This document shows positions 6,036-12,717 of a stretch of DNA of 12,717 nucleotides, piece by piece. Each line of letters begins with the position of its first letter. The stretch's first letter is position 1. Origin of the DNA: Alphaproteobacteria bacterium CG11_big_fil_rev_8_21_14_0_20_44_7 (GTDB taxonomy: Bacteria; Pseudomonadota; Alphaproteobacteria; Rickettsiales; 21-14-0-20-44-7). The position numbers and the translations under genes were made by a program. The notes under the pieces are model-generated. The model was not told where the DNA came from, did no database searches, and was given only the letters and a program-made list of their open reading frames with translations. Location: positions 11,262 through 23,978 of the forward strand of contig PCXJ01000024.1 of NCBI GenBank assembly GCA_002787615.1, written 5' to 3'.

Positions 6036-6091
6036 ATCTGTGCATATTATGCGTGCATATCAGGCATCTGCGAAATAATCAATGCACAGAT
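6036..6091 (-). repeat. Long inverted repeat upstream of the GNAT/amidoligase operon
   Basis: ATCTGTGCAT (6036-6045) and ATGCACAGAT (6082-6091) are perfect 10-bp arms, extended inward by ATTAT/ATAAT after a 2-nt bulge. The structure sits between the nucleosidase stop and the GNAT start, ending 11 nt before ATG. It has no T-tract, so it looks more like an operator pair or a leader hairpin that could affect translation than a terminator. Confidence 0.5.
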
Positions 6092-6097
6092 TATAGA

Positions 6098-6673
6098 TTA
6101 TTCCATTCGCTGAAGAATCTCCACAAACGCATCTGATGCATGTTTGAGATTTGTTTGCCAATCGGTTGAGGCAGATTCATCCGCGCCGTCGGTTATATAT
6201 TTCACGCAGGCAAACTCAACGCCTTCATTCCGGCAAATTTTTGCCAGCGCATAGGCTTCCATATCAATTATATCACAGTCAATTGGCGGTTTTCCTTGCA
6301 GGAAAGAATCGCCCGAACCGCAAATGCCATGTGCGAGTGAATCAAAAATCTTTGAAAAAGATATAACTTTATCACCTTCTTCAAACGGTGTTTCTCCGTA
6401 TTCAAATCCAATTCCGGTTGCATCCATATCGCGCTGTACGAATTTATCTGCCGCAACCACATCTCCGGTTTTAAATTTCGAGCTTCCGGCAGAACCCATA
6501 TTCAGCACATAGCTATATTTCGTCCCCGAATTTACTGCATCGCGCAGCTTCGCAGTGAGGTGATATGCCGCATTCACCTTGCCGACTCCGCAATATAAAA
6601 CGTCAAAGCCGAGAGCCTCCAGCTTGCCCTGCCCTTCCGCCTCAAGTGCCATAACAATCAACGGTTTGCTCAT
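6098..6673 (-). CDS. MTA/SAH-type purine nucleosidase, 191 aa
   Basis: Members split 5'-methylthioadenosine or S-adenosylhomocysteine to free adenine and a thio-sugar. The nucleoside-phosphorylase-1 fold motifs are visible: E-A-E near the N-terminus (11-13, candidate general acid), GVGKVNAA (29-36), NMGSAG (58-63), DMEAYALA (137-144, ribose-binding Glu139), and ITDGAD (160-165) with catalytic Asp162. At 191 residues it is shorter than E. coli MtnN (about 230). I place the start at 6673, since residues after it begin MSKPLIVMALEAE, aligning with family N-termini. A GAGGA lies 3 nt upstream, and the ATG overlaps the apt stop as TAATG. A longer frame from 6718 would run into apt. Exact substrate preference is not certain. 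Confidence 0.8.
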   Translation of the reverse strand: MSKPLIVMALEAEGQGKLEALGFDVLYCGVGKVNAAYHLTAKLRDAVNSGTKYSYVLNMGSAGSSKFKTGDVVAADKFVQRDMDATGIGFEYGETPFEEGDKVISFSKIFDSLAHGICGSGDSFLQGKPPIDCDIIDMEAYALAKICRNEGVEFACVKYITDGADESASTDWQTNLKHASDAFVEILQRME

Positions 6674-7200
6674 TATTCCTCGTAATTTATTAGTGAGCGG
6701 CAAACCATCCCATTCCATGAGAAATCATTCAAGTAATTCAGGTCTATCAGGCAGGAGAATGCTTTCACATCATGGCCGCTTTGCTTGGCAAGCTCTGCCG
6801 CTGCTGCCAATGTCCCTCCGGTTGCCAACACATCATCCACCAGCAATATGCGCCCGCTACCATATTGCATTTCCAGCGCATCTTCGCCATATTCCAGCCC
6901 ATAAGATTTCACAACGACCCGCCCCGGCAGCTTGCCTTTTTTACGAATTTTCACAAAACCTTTTTGTTTTACTGCTGCCAGCCCTGCCGCCAGAATAAAT
7001 CCTCGTGATTCTATGCCGCCGATAATATCAATTTCAGCCCATTCTTTTTCAGATAACAGCTCCGCCATTTTTGCAATAGTTTCGCCAAAATGCTCACGTA
7101 AAAGCGGGGAGATATCGCGAAAAATAATCCCGGGTTTAGGGAAATCCGGAACATCTTTGATATGTGAACGCAGTAGCGCATTATTATTTGAAGTTGCCAT
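6673..7200 (-). CDS. apt: Adenine phosphoribosyltransferase, 175 aa
   Basis: The enzyme converts adenine and PRPP to AMP and pyrophosphate in the cytosol (purine salvage). Diagnostic segments are DFPKPGIIFRDISPLL (19-34), ESRGF (64-68), RKKGKLPG (86-93, flexible loop), YGLEYGED (100-107), and the PRPP-binding motif ILLVDDVLATGGT (118-130). Length and motif order match the family. A GAGAG site precedes ATG by about 6 nt. It forms an operon with the nucleosidase directly downstream; the adenine released by that enzyme is the substrate here, so the pair recycles adenine. Confidence 0.97.
   Translation of the reverse strand: MATSNNNALLRSHIKDVPDFPKPGIIFRDISPLLREHFGETIAKMAELLSEKEWAEIDIIGGIESRGFILAAGLAAVKQKGFVKIRKKGKLPGRVVVKSYGLEYGEDALEMQYGSGRILLVDDVLATGGTLAAAAELAKQSGHDVKAFSCLIDLNYLNDFSWNGMVCRSLINYEE
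6677..6681 (-). promoter_or_regulatory. Ribosome-binding site deciding the nucleosidase start
   Basis: GAGGA on the minus strand lies inside the last codons of apt, 3 nt before ATG 6673-6671. Spacing is short but it is the best site in the area. It supports reinitiation at the TAATG overlap rather than the upstream ATG at 6718. Confidence 0.55.
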
Positions 7201-7217
7201 AATCTCTCATCTGTTTG

Positions 7218-7255
7218 CGTAGATGCAAGGATAAGCCGCAGATGCAGTTATGTAA
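7218..7255 (-). promoter_or_regulatory. Candidate apt promoter with direct repeats
   Basis: On the minus strand TTTACA (7255-7250) and TATCCT (7233-7228) are 17 bp apart. TGCATCTGCG (7246-7237) and TGCATCTACG (7227-7218) form a 10-bp near-identical direct repeat at 19-bp period, one inside the spacer and one just past the -10 box. It could be an operator. Only sequence matches support this. Confidence 0.35.
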
Positions 7256-7264
7256 AGCTGTAAT

Positions 7265-8650
7265 CTATGTTGATAGCTTTCTGTAAATAGTGGATTTTGC
7301 GATGCCAAGCTCTTTTGCAGCTTTGGCAATATTTCCGTCAAAATAATCAATAACCGCCTGAATCACCTCTTGTTCAACCAGCTCCATTTTTTTGATTTCA
7401 CCCGAGCCTTCCTTAATATCCACGGGTAATTGCAAGTTTCCGCCCGTAATATTATTTATCGGCGCGGATATGCTTAAGCTATTTTCCACATCTTCAACAT
7501 CCAGCATTTCACCGTCACACAAGATTACGGCGCGATAAAGGCTATTCTCCAACTCGCGTACATTTCCCGGCCAGCTATGCTCCATCAGCCTATTTTCCGC
7601 AGCCGCAGTTATGCCTTTTATCGATACTTTCTCACTGATGGAAAACTTTTCCAGAAAATGCTGAGCAAGCGGGATAATATCCTGCTTATGCTTTCTTAAG
7701 GCTGGGACTTCAATCGGAAAAACATTTAGCCTAAATAGCAAATCATCTCGGAATTTTCCTTGCGCCACCTCTACACTTAAATCACGGTTTGTGGCAGATA
7801 TAATCCGGATATTCACCTTCACCGACTTGCCAGAACCAACCGGCTCAATCTCTTTTTGCTGCAATGCGCGCAATAATTTTGCCTGAGTTTCAAGCGGCAA
7901 TTCACCCACCTCATCAAGAAATAATGTTCCGCCCTCTGCTTCGCGGAATTTTCCCAGCGATTTGGAGATTGCTCCGGTAAATGAGCCCTTTTCATGACCA
8001 AATAATGTGCTTTCTACCAATTTATCTGGGATTGCCGCGCAATTAACTGCAATAAACGCCTCACCGTGGCGCTGGCTTTCCCCATGGATGGCGCGGGCAA
8101 AAAGCTCCTTCCCAACACCAGTTTCGCCACTGATGAGAATCGGTGCAGCAGTTTTTGCACCCTTATCAGCAATCCGCACCAGCTCTTTTAGTCCCAAATT
8201 ATGCCCGACAATATCAGAAAATCCGAGCGCGTTTGAATCTCTGCGCCTTAGGCGGGAAACTTCGCGGCTGAGATTATTTATCTTCAGCGCATTCTGGATT
8301 GAAATCTGCAAGCGCTCCGGCTCAACCGGCTTAGTCAGGAAGTCAGCAGCACCCAGTTTAATTGCCCGAATCGCATCTTCCACCTTGTCACTTCCGGTCA
8401 ATACGATTATCGGCAAGTCAGGGCGCAATTCCGCCACTTGCTCCATTGTTTCAAAGCCATCCATTTCCGGCATATTCAAATCGAGCAGAAGCAAATCAAT
8501 TTCATTATTCTCATCTTTCTCAATATAATATTTGGCTTCCTTACCATTTGCCGCTTCACGCACACGGTAGCCGAGCTTTTTCTCCAGCAGTTTTGATACC
8601 ATCATACGCTGGGTAACTTCATCTTCCACCAATAATATTGTCTGCGTCAT
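7265..8650 (-). CDS. Sigma-54-dependent NtrC-family response regulator, 461 aa
   Basis: Three domains appear in order. A receiver (1-125) has acidic Asp10/Glu11, phospho-acceptor Asp57 (LLLLDLNMP), Thr85 and Lys107. An AAA+ sigma-54 activation domain (about 145-378) has Walker A GETGVGKE (175-182), the sigma-54 contact loop as GSFTGA (222-227), Walker B LFLDEV (243-248), SATNRD (285-290) and SWPGNVREL (359-367). A Fis-type helix-turn-helix spans about 425-461 (DGNIAKAAKELGIAKSTIYR). It activates transcription by RNA polymerase-sigma-54 using ATP, after phosphorylation. It is divergent from the regulator/kinase operon, whose consensus sigma-54 promoter is the obvious candidate target. The second upstream repeat overlaps a TATAAT facing this gene, so it may control itself too. 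The specific ortholog name is not clear. Confidence 0.95.
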   Translation of the reverse strand: MTQTILLVEDEVTQRMMVSKLLEKKLGYRVREAANGKEAKYYIEKDENNEIDLLLLDLNMPEMDGFETMEQVAELRPDLPIIVLTGSDKVEDAIRAIKLGAADFLTKPVEPERLQISIQNALKINNLSREVSRLRRRDSNALGFSDIVGHNLGLKELVRIADKGAKTAAPILISGETGVGKELFARAIHGESQRHGEAFIAVNCAAIPDKLVESTLFGHEKGSFTGAISKSLGKFREAEGGTLFLDEVGELPLETQAKLLRALQQKEIEPVGSGKSVKVNIRIISATNRDLSVEVAQGKFRDDLLFRLNVFPIEVPALRKHKQDIIPLAQHFLEKFSISEKVSIKGITAAAENRLMEHSWPGNVRELENSLYRAVILCDGEMLDVEDVENSLSISAPINNITGGNLQLPVDIKEGSGEIKKMELVEQEVIQAVIDYFDGNIAKAAKELGIAKSTIYRKLST

Positions 8651-8661
8651 TGATGTAGTAT

Positions 8662-8701
8662 AGTTGCATTTTGCAAATTTTTCGTTAACAAGAGTTGCAT
8701 T
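8662..8701. promoter_or_regulatory. Candidate upstream activator sites
   Basis: AGTTGCATT occurs at 8662-8670 and again at 8693-8701, 31 bp apart, about three helical turns. The first is part of the palindrome TTGCA-TTT-TGCAA (8664-8676). They lie roughly 100-135 bp upstream of the predicted sigma-54 start, the usual distance for NtrC-type binding sites. The second overlaps a minus-strand TATAAT (8704-8699) facing the activator gene. Confidence 0.45.
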
Positions 8702-8741
8702 ATAAAACCATCACCTAAAGTTAAGCTTTCATTTATTCGCC

Positions 8742-8754
8742 CAAGCTATTGATT
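8742..8754. promoter_or_regulatory. Perfect IHF core-consensus match
   Basis: CAAGCTATTGATT matches the reverse complement of the IHF core WATCAANNNNTTR at every defined position and is followed by an A+T-rich stretch. It lies between the candidate activator sites and the sigma-54 promoter, where IHF bending commonly assists sigma-54 activators. Confidence 0.5.
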
Positions 8755-8771
8755 AATAACAATTAACAAAG

Positions 8772-8788
8772 TTGGCACGGCGCTTGCA
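8772..8788 (+). promoter_or_regulatory. Consensus sigma-54 (-24/-12) promoter
   Basis: TTGGCACG-GCGC-TTGCA matches the sigma-54 consensus in full, with GG at 8774-8775 and GC at 8786-8787 and the required 10 bp between them. The predicted start is near 8799, giving a leader of about 27 nt. It faces the response-regulator/kinase operon. Confidence 0.9.
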
Positions 8789-8825
8789 ATTATCATAATG
8801 AGAATTTTTTTAAAAGCAGGAAGTT

Positions 8826-9728
8826 ATGATAGTAATAGAAAAAGAAGCGGAATTGAAATTATTGGATGAGCTAAAAAGAATCCGCCATGAGCCGAATGGC
8901 TATCGCTTCATACATTATAGCTTCAGCCAAATGAAGGAGGAGGAAAGAGGCCTCGTACAAGAGCTTTTAACTCTGAAGATTATTGCTGATATCATAGAAA
9001 ACCCACATGCAAAAGTTTTTGTTTGCGAGGATATGGATGTTATCATAATTGGTCAGAATATCTTCACCCGCACTTTTGATGAGCTGACGATTGAAATTTA
9101 CAATTTATGTCAGATAACAAATATCCGTGAATTCTCAAAATTTTATGATGTCGATAATAGCTGGCCGAGATTATATAATCTTGCCAAAAACAAATATCAG
9201 CCAATCCTTGACCGCAAACGTAGCGAAACTGAATTTGAAGCCATTCAACGCAAAACTTTAGAAAAGCAGACTGTGTTATCCGCCAGTCATGTCGATAAGA
9301 AACTAATTGCCAGTATTGCAGAAAGAAGGCTGCGCCGCTCCGAAATTAATATCCTGATTGTGGAAGATGACGCCTTCTCGCGCAAGCTGATTCGCAATGT
9401 CCTCAATAAGCAGTACCATGTAATCGATGTCGAGGATGGAAAAGATGCTGTGGAGACTTACATCCTTATCTCCCCTGATATCATTTTTCTCGACATCGAT
9501 CTCCCTGATATTAACGGACATGAAATTCTGGAATCTATCTTAAAAATAGACCCCTCAGCATATATCGTGATGCTAAGTGGAAATAGTGATCAGGATAATG
9601 TTATCAGAGCCATCAAAGAAGGTGCAAAAGGTTTTGTAACCAAGCCTTTTGTCAAAGACAGGCTATATAAATATATTTCCGAATGCCCCACAGTGCAGAA
9701 AAAAATCATCCACCAAAGGGTAGAGTAG
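8826..9728 (+). CDS. Response regulator with unrecognised N-terminal domain, 300 aa
   Basis: Residues about 174-290 are a receiver domain: ILIVEDD (176-182), phospho-acceptor Asp223 in IIFLDIDLP, Ser251 in MLSGNS, and Lys273 in VTKPF. Residues 1-160 match nothing I can name. They show a strand (YRFIHYSFS, 26-34), a helical stretch (40-58), two strands (AKVFVCED, DVIIIGQN, 62-78) and a helix (DELTIEIYNLC, 85-95), an order resembling ferredoxin-like or cyclase-palm folds. A helical linker rich in Arg/Lys/Glu (130-172) joins the two. No output HTH, GGDEF motif or membrane segment is seen. AGGAAG precedes ATG by 2 nt. It is the first gene after the sigma-54 promoter and is followed, 60 nt on, by the hybrid kinase, its likely phosphate source. 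Confidence 0.85.
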   Translation: MIVIEKEAELKLLDELKRIRHEPNGYRFIHYSFSQMKEEERGLVQELLTLKIIADIIENPHAKVFVCEDMDVIIIGQNIFTRTFDELTIEIYNLCQITNIREFSKFYDVDNSWPRLYNLAKNKYQPILDRKRSETEFEAIQRKTLEKQTVLSASHVDKKLIASIAERRLRRSEINILIVEDDAFSRKLIRNVLNKQYHVIDVEDGKDAVETYILISPDIIFLDIDLPDINGHEILESILKIDPSAYIVMLSGNSDQDNVIRAIKEGAKGFVTKPFVKDRLYKYISECPTVQKKIIHQRVE

Positions 9729-9733
9729 GATTA

Positions 9734-9767
9734 TGGGGGGTAGAGTGCCACCACTAGTTATCCCCCA
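9734..9767 (+). other. G-run hairpin between response regulator and kinase
   Basis: TGGGGG (9734-9739) pairs with CCCCCA (9762-9767), and an inner AGTG/CACT pair closes a CCAC loop. No T-tract follows, so it is not a standard terminator. GGGTAGAGT is repeated at 9718-9726 and 9738-9746. It may tune kinase expression or protect the mRNA of the first gene; the role is inferred. Confidence 0.45.
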
Positions 9768-9788
9768 CCAGATTATAACGGAGTGTGA

Positions 9789-12635
9789 ATGATATCGGAT
9801 AGAAAAATCAAGCTGTATGAGTTGTTGATAAATATCACCAAAAAGGCCAATGAATCAAATTCATCGGAAGCTGTAATTCAAACTGCACTTGATGAAATCT
9901 GCGTATACACTAATTGGCCGATTGGTCATTGCTATCTTGAGAAAGAAAACTCTAATTTTCTTACCTCAACCAAATTATGGCACATTTCCGATAAGCGTCA
10001 GGTAAAAAACTTTATCGAAGCGAGCGAGAAAAAGAACTTTACCAAGAATGAAGGAATGGTCGGCACGGTTTACGCAACAGGCAAACCACAATGGAACATG
10101 GATACAAGCCATGACACAAGCTTTATACGCATAAATTCTGTAAAAAAATATGGCATCAAAGCCGCCTTTGCTTTTCCGATTATGATAAACAAGCAGGTGG
10201 CCGGAGTGATGGAATTCTTTTCTTCCAGCAGCCATAAACCCGATGAGGAATTGCTGGATGTAATGCAATATGTCGGAATTCAGATTGGACATGTTCTAAA
10301 TCGCTGCCGTGAGGCTGAAAAACTAAACATCCTTGAGCAACTAATCGCCAATGCAAAAGACGGTATAATCCTAACTGAAGCAAATAATATAAATGGTGGG
10401 CCACATATTGTGCATGTTAATGATGCATTCACAAAAATCACCGGTTATGAAAAACATGAGGTCATAGGTAAAACCCCGCGTATCCTGCAAGGAGAGAAAA
10501 CTGACAGAGAAACTTTAAACCGTTTGCGCGAATGTTTGGAAAATGGCAGGTCATTTCGCGGAGAATTAATTAATTATAGTAAGGCCGGAAATGAATATTG
10601 GCTGGATATAAGCATAGTACCGATTCGTGATAGTAAAGGCAATATCACCCATTTTGCAGCAATTGAAAGAGACATAACCGAGCGCAAAGCATCGGAAGAG
10701 ATTCTGCAGGAAGCGAAATTGGCAGCAGAAAAAATTGCCCAATTTCCGGAAAATAACCCAAACCCCATTATCCAAATTGATCTCGAAGGTAACATCTTAT
10801 ATGCCAATAATGCCACCCGTAGAAACTTTCCTGACTTAGCCGAGGAAGGCATAAAACACAAATTATTAACAAATATATTAGAGTTAGGCTCAATTGTAGT
10901 TGAAAATGATTCGCCTTTATCGCGTGAAATCAGCATTGATGATTATACCTATCAGCAAACCATTAACAAAATGCAAAGCGGTAGCGAGATTACATTTGCG
11001 ATATATTGCATCGACATAACCCTGATTAAAAAAGCCCAAAGGGAAATGCGCATTGCGAAAGAAAAAGCTGAGGAAGCCAGCAAATCCAAAACCGAATTTC
11101 TCGCTAATATGAGCCATGAATTGCGTACACCGATGAACGGCATCTTAGGTATGAGCGAATTATTGATAGACAGCCCATTGTCACAAGAACAGCTTGATAT
11201 GGTTAGAACCTTGCGTTATTCCAGCGAAAATCTTTTGCAGTTGCTCAATGATATTCTGGATATTTCTAAGGTTGAGGCGAATGATCTAACGCTTGAAAGT
11301 GTTCCCTTTGAGCTTGGCATTCTTATGCAGGAAACCATACAGATATATACTCCGCTTGCTGCACAGAAAGACTTATCTTTAGTGCTTAATATTCAGGATA
11401 ATGTACCGCAAGTTATCATGGGTGATCCCGCAAGATTGCAGCAAATATTGCGAAACCTGATTAGCAACGCGCTGAAATTTACGCATGAAGGCAAGATTGA
11501 GGTAAATGTCGCCATCGCCAATGGTGAATTATATTTTCAAGTCAAAGATAGCGGCATAGGTGTGCCCGAAGATAAGCTGGAAGCGATATTTGAAAAATTT
11601 GCGCAGGCCGACACATCCACTTCACGCAAATATGGCGGAACAGGTTTGGGGCTTGCTATCACCAAAGAGTTAGTTGCAATGATGCAAGGCAGAATCGGGG
11701 TGGAAAGCACACTTGGCTATGGCTCAATATTCTATTTCAGCATTGCTTCGGTAGAAGCTCCCAAAAACTCTAAACCGGTAAATATTTTTAGTGAAGATGT
11801 GGGAAATAATTTTTCTTATATTCCCAAAGATATGAAAGTCCTCGTTGTAGATGACCATCCAATAAATACAATGTTCATGCAAAAATTGCTCAAGAAAATC
11901 GGCATGACGGCAATTGATACGGCAGAGAATGGCGTGGAGGCATTATACAAAATCGCCGGAAAAGATTATGATATCGTATTTATGGATTGCCAGATGCCTG
12001 AACTTGACGGCTATGAAACCACTAACACAATTCGTCAGGATGAAGCTGATTCGGATATACGTCTGCCAATTGTTGCAATGACGGCAAATGCCATGATTGG
12101 TGATAAGAATAAATGCCTAAAAGCTGGGATGGATGACTATATCAGCAAACCTGTCAAAGTTGAGAAGGTTGTGAATGCCCTGCAAAAATGGGCAAAATAT
12201 TGCAATCTGGATAGTGATATTCAACCCGCCAATGATGAGCAGGAATTAATTACCGTCCCTGCGAATGATATATCTCCAAATACAGATTCACCGGTTAATC
12301 TTGAGCATCTAAGGGTTTATACGGATTGTGACCGCGATGATGAAATTATGCTTTTCGGGATGTTTAATAAACAAACCGAGGAAGGCTTGGCACAACTGGA
12401 TAAAGCGCTCAAAGCAAATGATTGCGAGACATGGAGAAAAGCCGCGCATAAGCTAAAAGGTGCAAGCGGAAATCTGGGAGCAGAAAAACTTTGCAGTTTT
12501 GCAAAAGAAGCGGAAGCCGGCTTTGAGCAAGATAATGATTTTAAGGAAGGGATTTTAGCAAAAATCCAGACCGAAGCCAAAATCGTCTGCGACTATCTTC
12601 AAACCATATGGCAGGAAGAGGCTGTCAGCTCCTAA
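9789..12635 (+). CDS. Soluble hybrid histidine kinase GAF-PAS-PAS-HisKA-HATPase-REC-HPt, 948 aa
   Basis: Domains in order: GAF (about 8-170); PAS with PAC (about 180-300, ending IERDITERK); a weaker PAS (about 316-412); HisKA with SHELRTP (His443); HATPase with N box NLISNALKF (Asn560), G1 DSGIGV (587-592), F box FEKFAQAD and G2 GGTGLGLAI (616-624); receiver with acidic Asp688/Asp689, Asp733 (FMDCQMP), Thr765, Lys787; and HPt with HKLKGASGNLG (His887). All phosphorelay residues are present, so His443-Asp733-His887 relay to a separate receiver is expected. No transmembrane segments are seen, so it should sense a cytosolic cue. GGAG lies 5 nt before ATG. Candidate receivers for the relay are the 300-residue regulator upstream and the divergent NtrC-type activator. 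The ligand is unknown. Confidence 0.95.
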   Translation: MISDRKIKLYELLINITKKANESNSSEAVIQTALDEICVYTNWPIGHCYLEKENSNFLTSTKLWHISDKRQVKNFIEASEKKNFTKNEGMVGTVYATGKPQWNMDTSHDTSFIRINSVKKYGIKAAFAFPIMINKQVAGVMEFFSSSSHKPDEELLDVMQYVGIQIGHVLNRCREAEKLNILEQLIANAKDGIILTEANNINGGPHIVHVNDAFTKITGYEKHEVIGKTPRILQGEKTDRETLNRLRECLENGRSFRGELINYSKAGNEYWLDISIVPIRDSKGNITHFAAIERDITERKASEEILQEAKLAAEKIAQFPENNPNPIIQIDLEGNILYANNATRRNFPDLAEEGIKHKLLTNILELGSIVVENDSPLSREISIDDYTYQQTINKMQSGSEITFAIYCIDITLIKKAQREMRIAKEKAEEASKSKTEFLANMSHELRTPMNGILGMSELLIDSPLSQEQLDMVRTLRYSSENLLQLLNDILDISKVEANDLTLESVPFELGILMQETIQIYTPLAAQKDLSLVLNIQDNVPQVIMGDPARLQQILRNLISNALKFTHEGKIEVNVAIANGELYFQVKDSGIGVPEDKLEAIFEKFAQADTSTSRKYGGTGLGLAITKELVAMMQGRIGVESTLGYGSIFYFSIASVEAPKNSKPVNIFSEDVGNNFSYIPKDMKVLVVDDHPINTMFMQKLLKKIGMTAIDTAENGVEALYKIAGKDYDIVFMDCQMPELDGYETTNTIRQDEADSDIRLPIVAMTANAMIGDKNKCLKAGMDDYISKPVKVEKVVNALQKWAKYCNLDSDIQPANDEQELITVPANDISPNTDSPVNLEHLRVYTDCDRDDEIMLFGMFNKQTEEGLAQLDKALKANDCETWRKAAHKLKGASGNLGAEKLCSFAKEAEAGFEQDNDFKEGILAKIQTEAKIVCDYLQTIWQEEAVSS

Positions 12636-12717
12636 GCTTTTTGCATCTTGCTGTCCCAATCCTTATAGGAAGCCACTGCCAGCCATAATAGCGGCACCAC
12701 AATTATTGAATAGCTGA
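12632..12717 (-). CDS. C-terminal end of an unidentified membrane protein
   Basis: A minus-strand frame enters from the right edge and stops at TAG (12634-12632), giving 27 residues. A hydrophobic segment, SIIVVPLLWLAVASY, is followed by a charged tail KDWDSKMQKA, typical of a last transmembrane helix with a short end. It converges on the kinase gene and overlaps its stop by about 3 bp. The frame is clear, but the family cannot be named from so little sequence. Confidence 0.5.
   Translation of the reverse strand, partial: SYSIIVVPLLWLAVASYKDWDSKMQKA

Noticed and set aside
6674..6718. N-terminal extension of the nucleosidase (15 extra residues from ATG at 6718)
   Set aside because: The extension lies within apt in another frame and does not resemble family N-termini; the ATG at 6673 aligns with them, has GAGGA upstream and overlaps the apt stop.
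1..12717. CRISPR array, insertion sequence or integrase
   Set aside because: No regularly spaced repeats with unique spacers, no transposase or recombinase motifs, and no terminal inverted repeats with target duplications were seen.

Overview
The window looks like a chromosome segment from an A+T-rich alphaproteobacterium. Three things point there: a secreted protein with the 'CRxF...GGRxxxAYGTACRQPDGSW' surface-antigen motif common in alphaproteobacteria, an NtrC-type activator paired with a near-perfect sigma-54 promoter, and an adenine-salvage pair. This placement is inference; no rRNA or other marker gene is present.

Left part (1-1200): the last codons of a GNAT acetyltransferase, a 50-residue lipoprotein encoded on the minus strand, a secreted basic/aromatic-rich surface-antigen-like protein, and a complete tRNA-Ser(GGA) with its CCA encoded. 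Fic region (1200-4117): two divergently transcribed, distantly related class II Fic proteins, each with an N-terminal inhibitory motif and a C-terminal winged helix. Each promoter carries a repeat array between its -35 and -10 boxes, which suggests autoregulation. A short decayed or tiny reading frame lies between them.

Central minus-strand part (4118-7200): two small metabolic operons. One pairs a stand-alone GNAT with a RLAN/RimK-like ATP-grasp amidoligase, overlapping by ATGA. The other pairs apt with an MTA/SAH-type nucleosidase, overlapping by TAATG; together they would release adenine and return it to AMP.

Right part (7265-12635): a signalling locus. A sigma-54-dependent NtrC-family response regulator faces away from a two-gene operon. 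That operon encodes a response regulator with an unrecognised N-terminal domain, and a soluble hybrid histidine kinase (GAF-PAS-PAS-HisKA-HATPase-REC-HPt). The 175-bp divergent gap holds a consensus sigma-54 promoter, a perfect IHF core match and two repeated upstream elements 31 bp apart, so the NtrC-type protein probably switches on the kinase operon. The window closes with the 3' end of a convergent membrane-protein gene.

The points most worth following are the repeat-controlled Fic pair, the complete sigma-54 regulatory layout, the unrecognised N-terminal domain of the 300-residue regulator, and the RLAN amidoligase/GNAT pair that lacks the peptidase domain often attached to this GNAT type.
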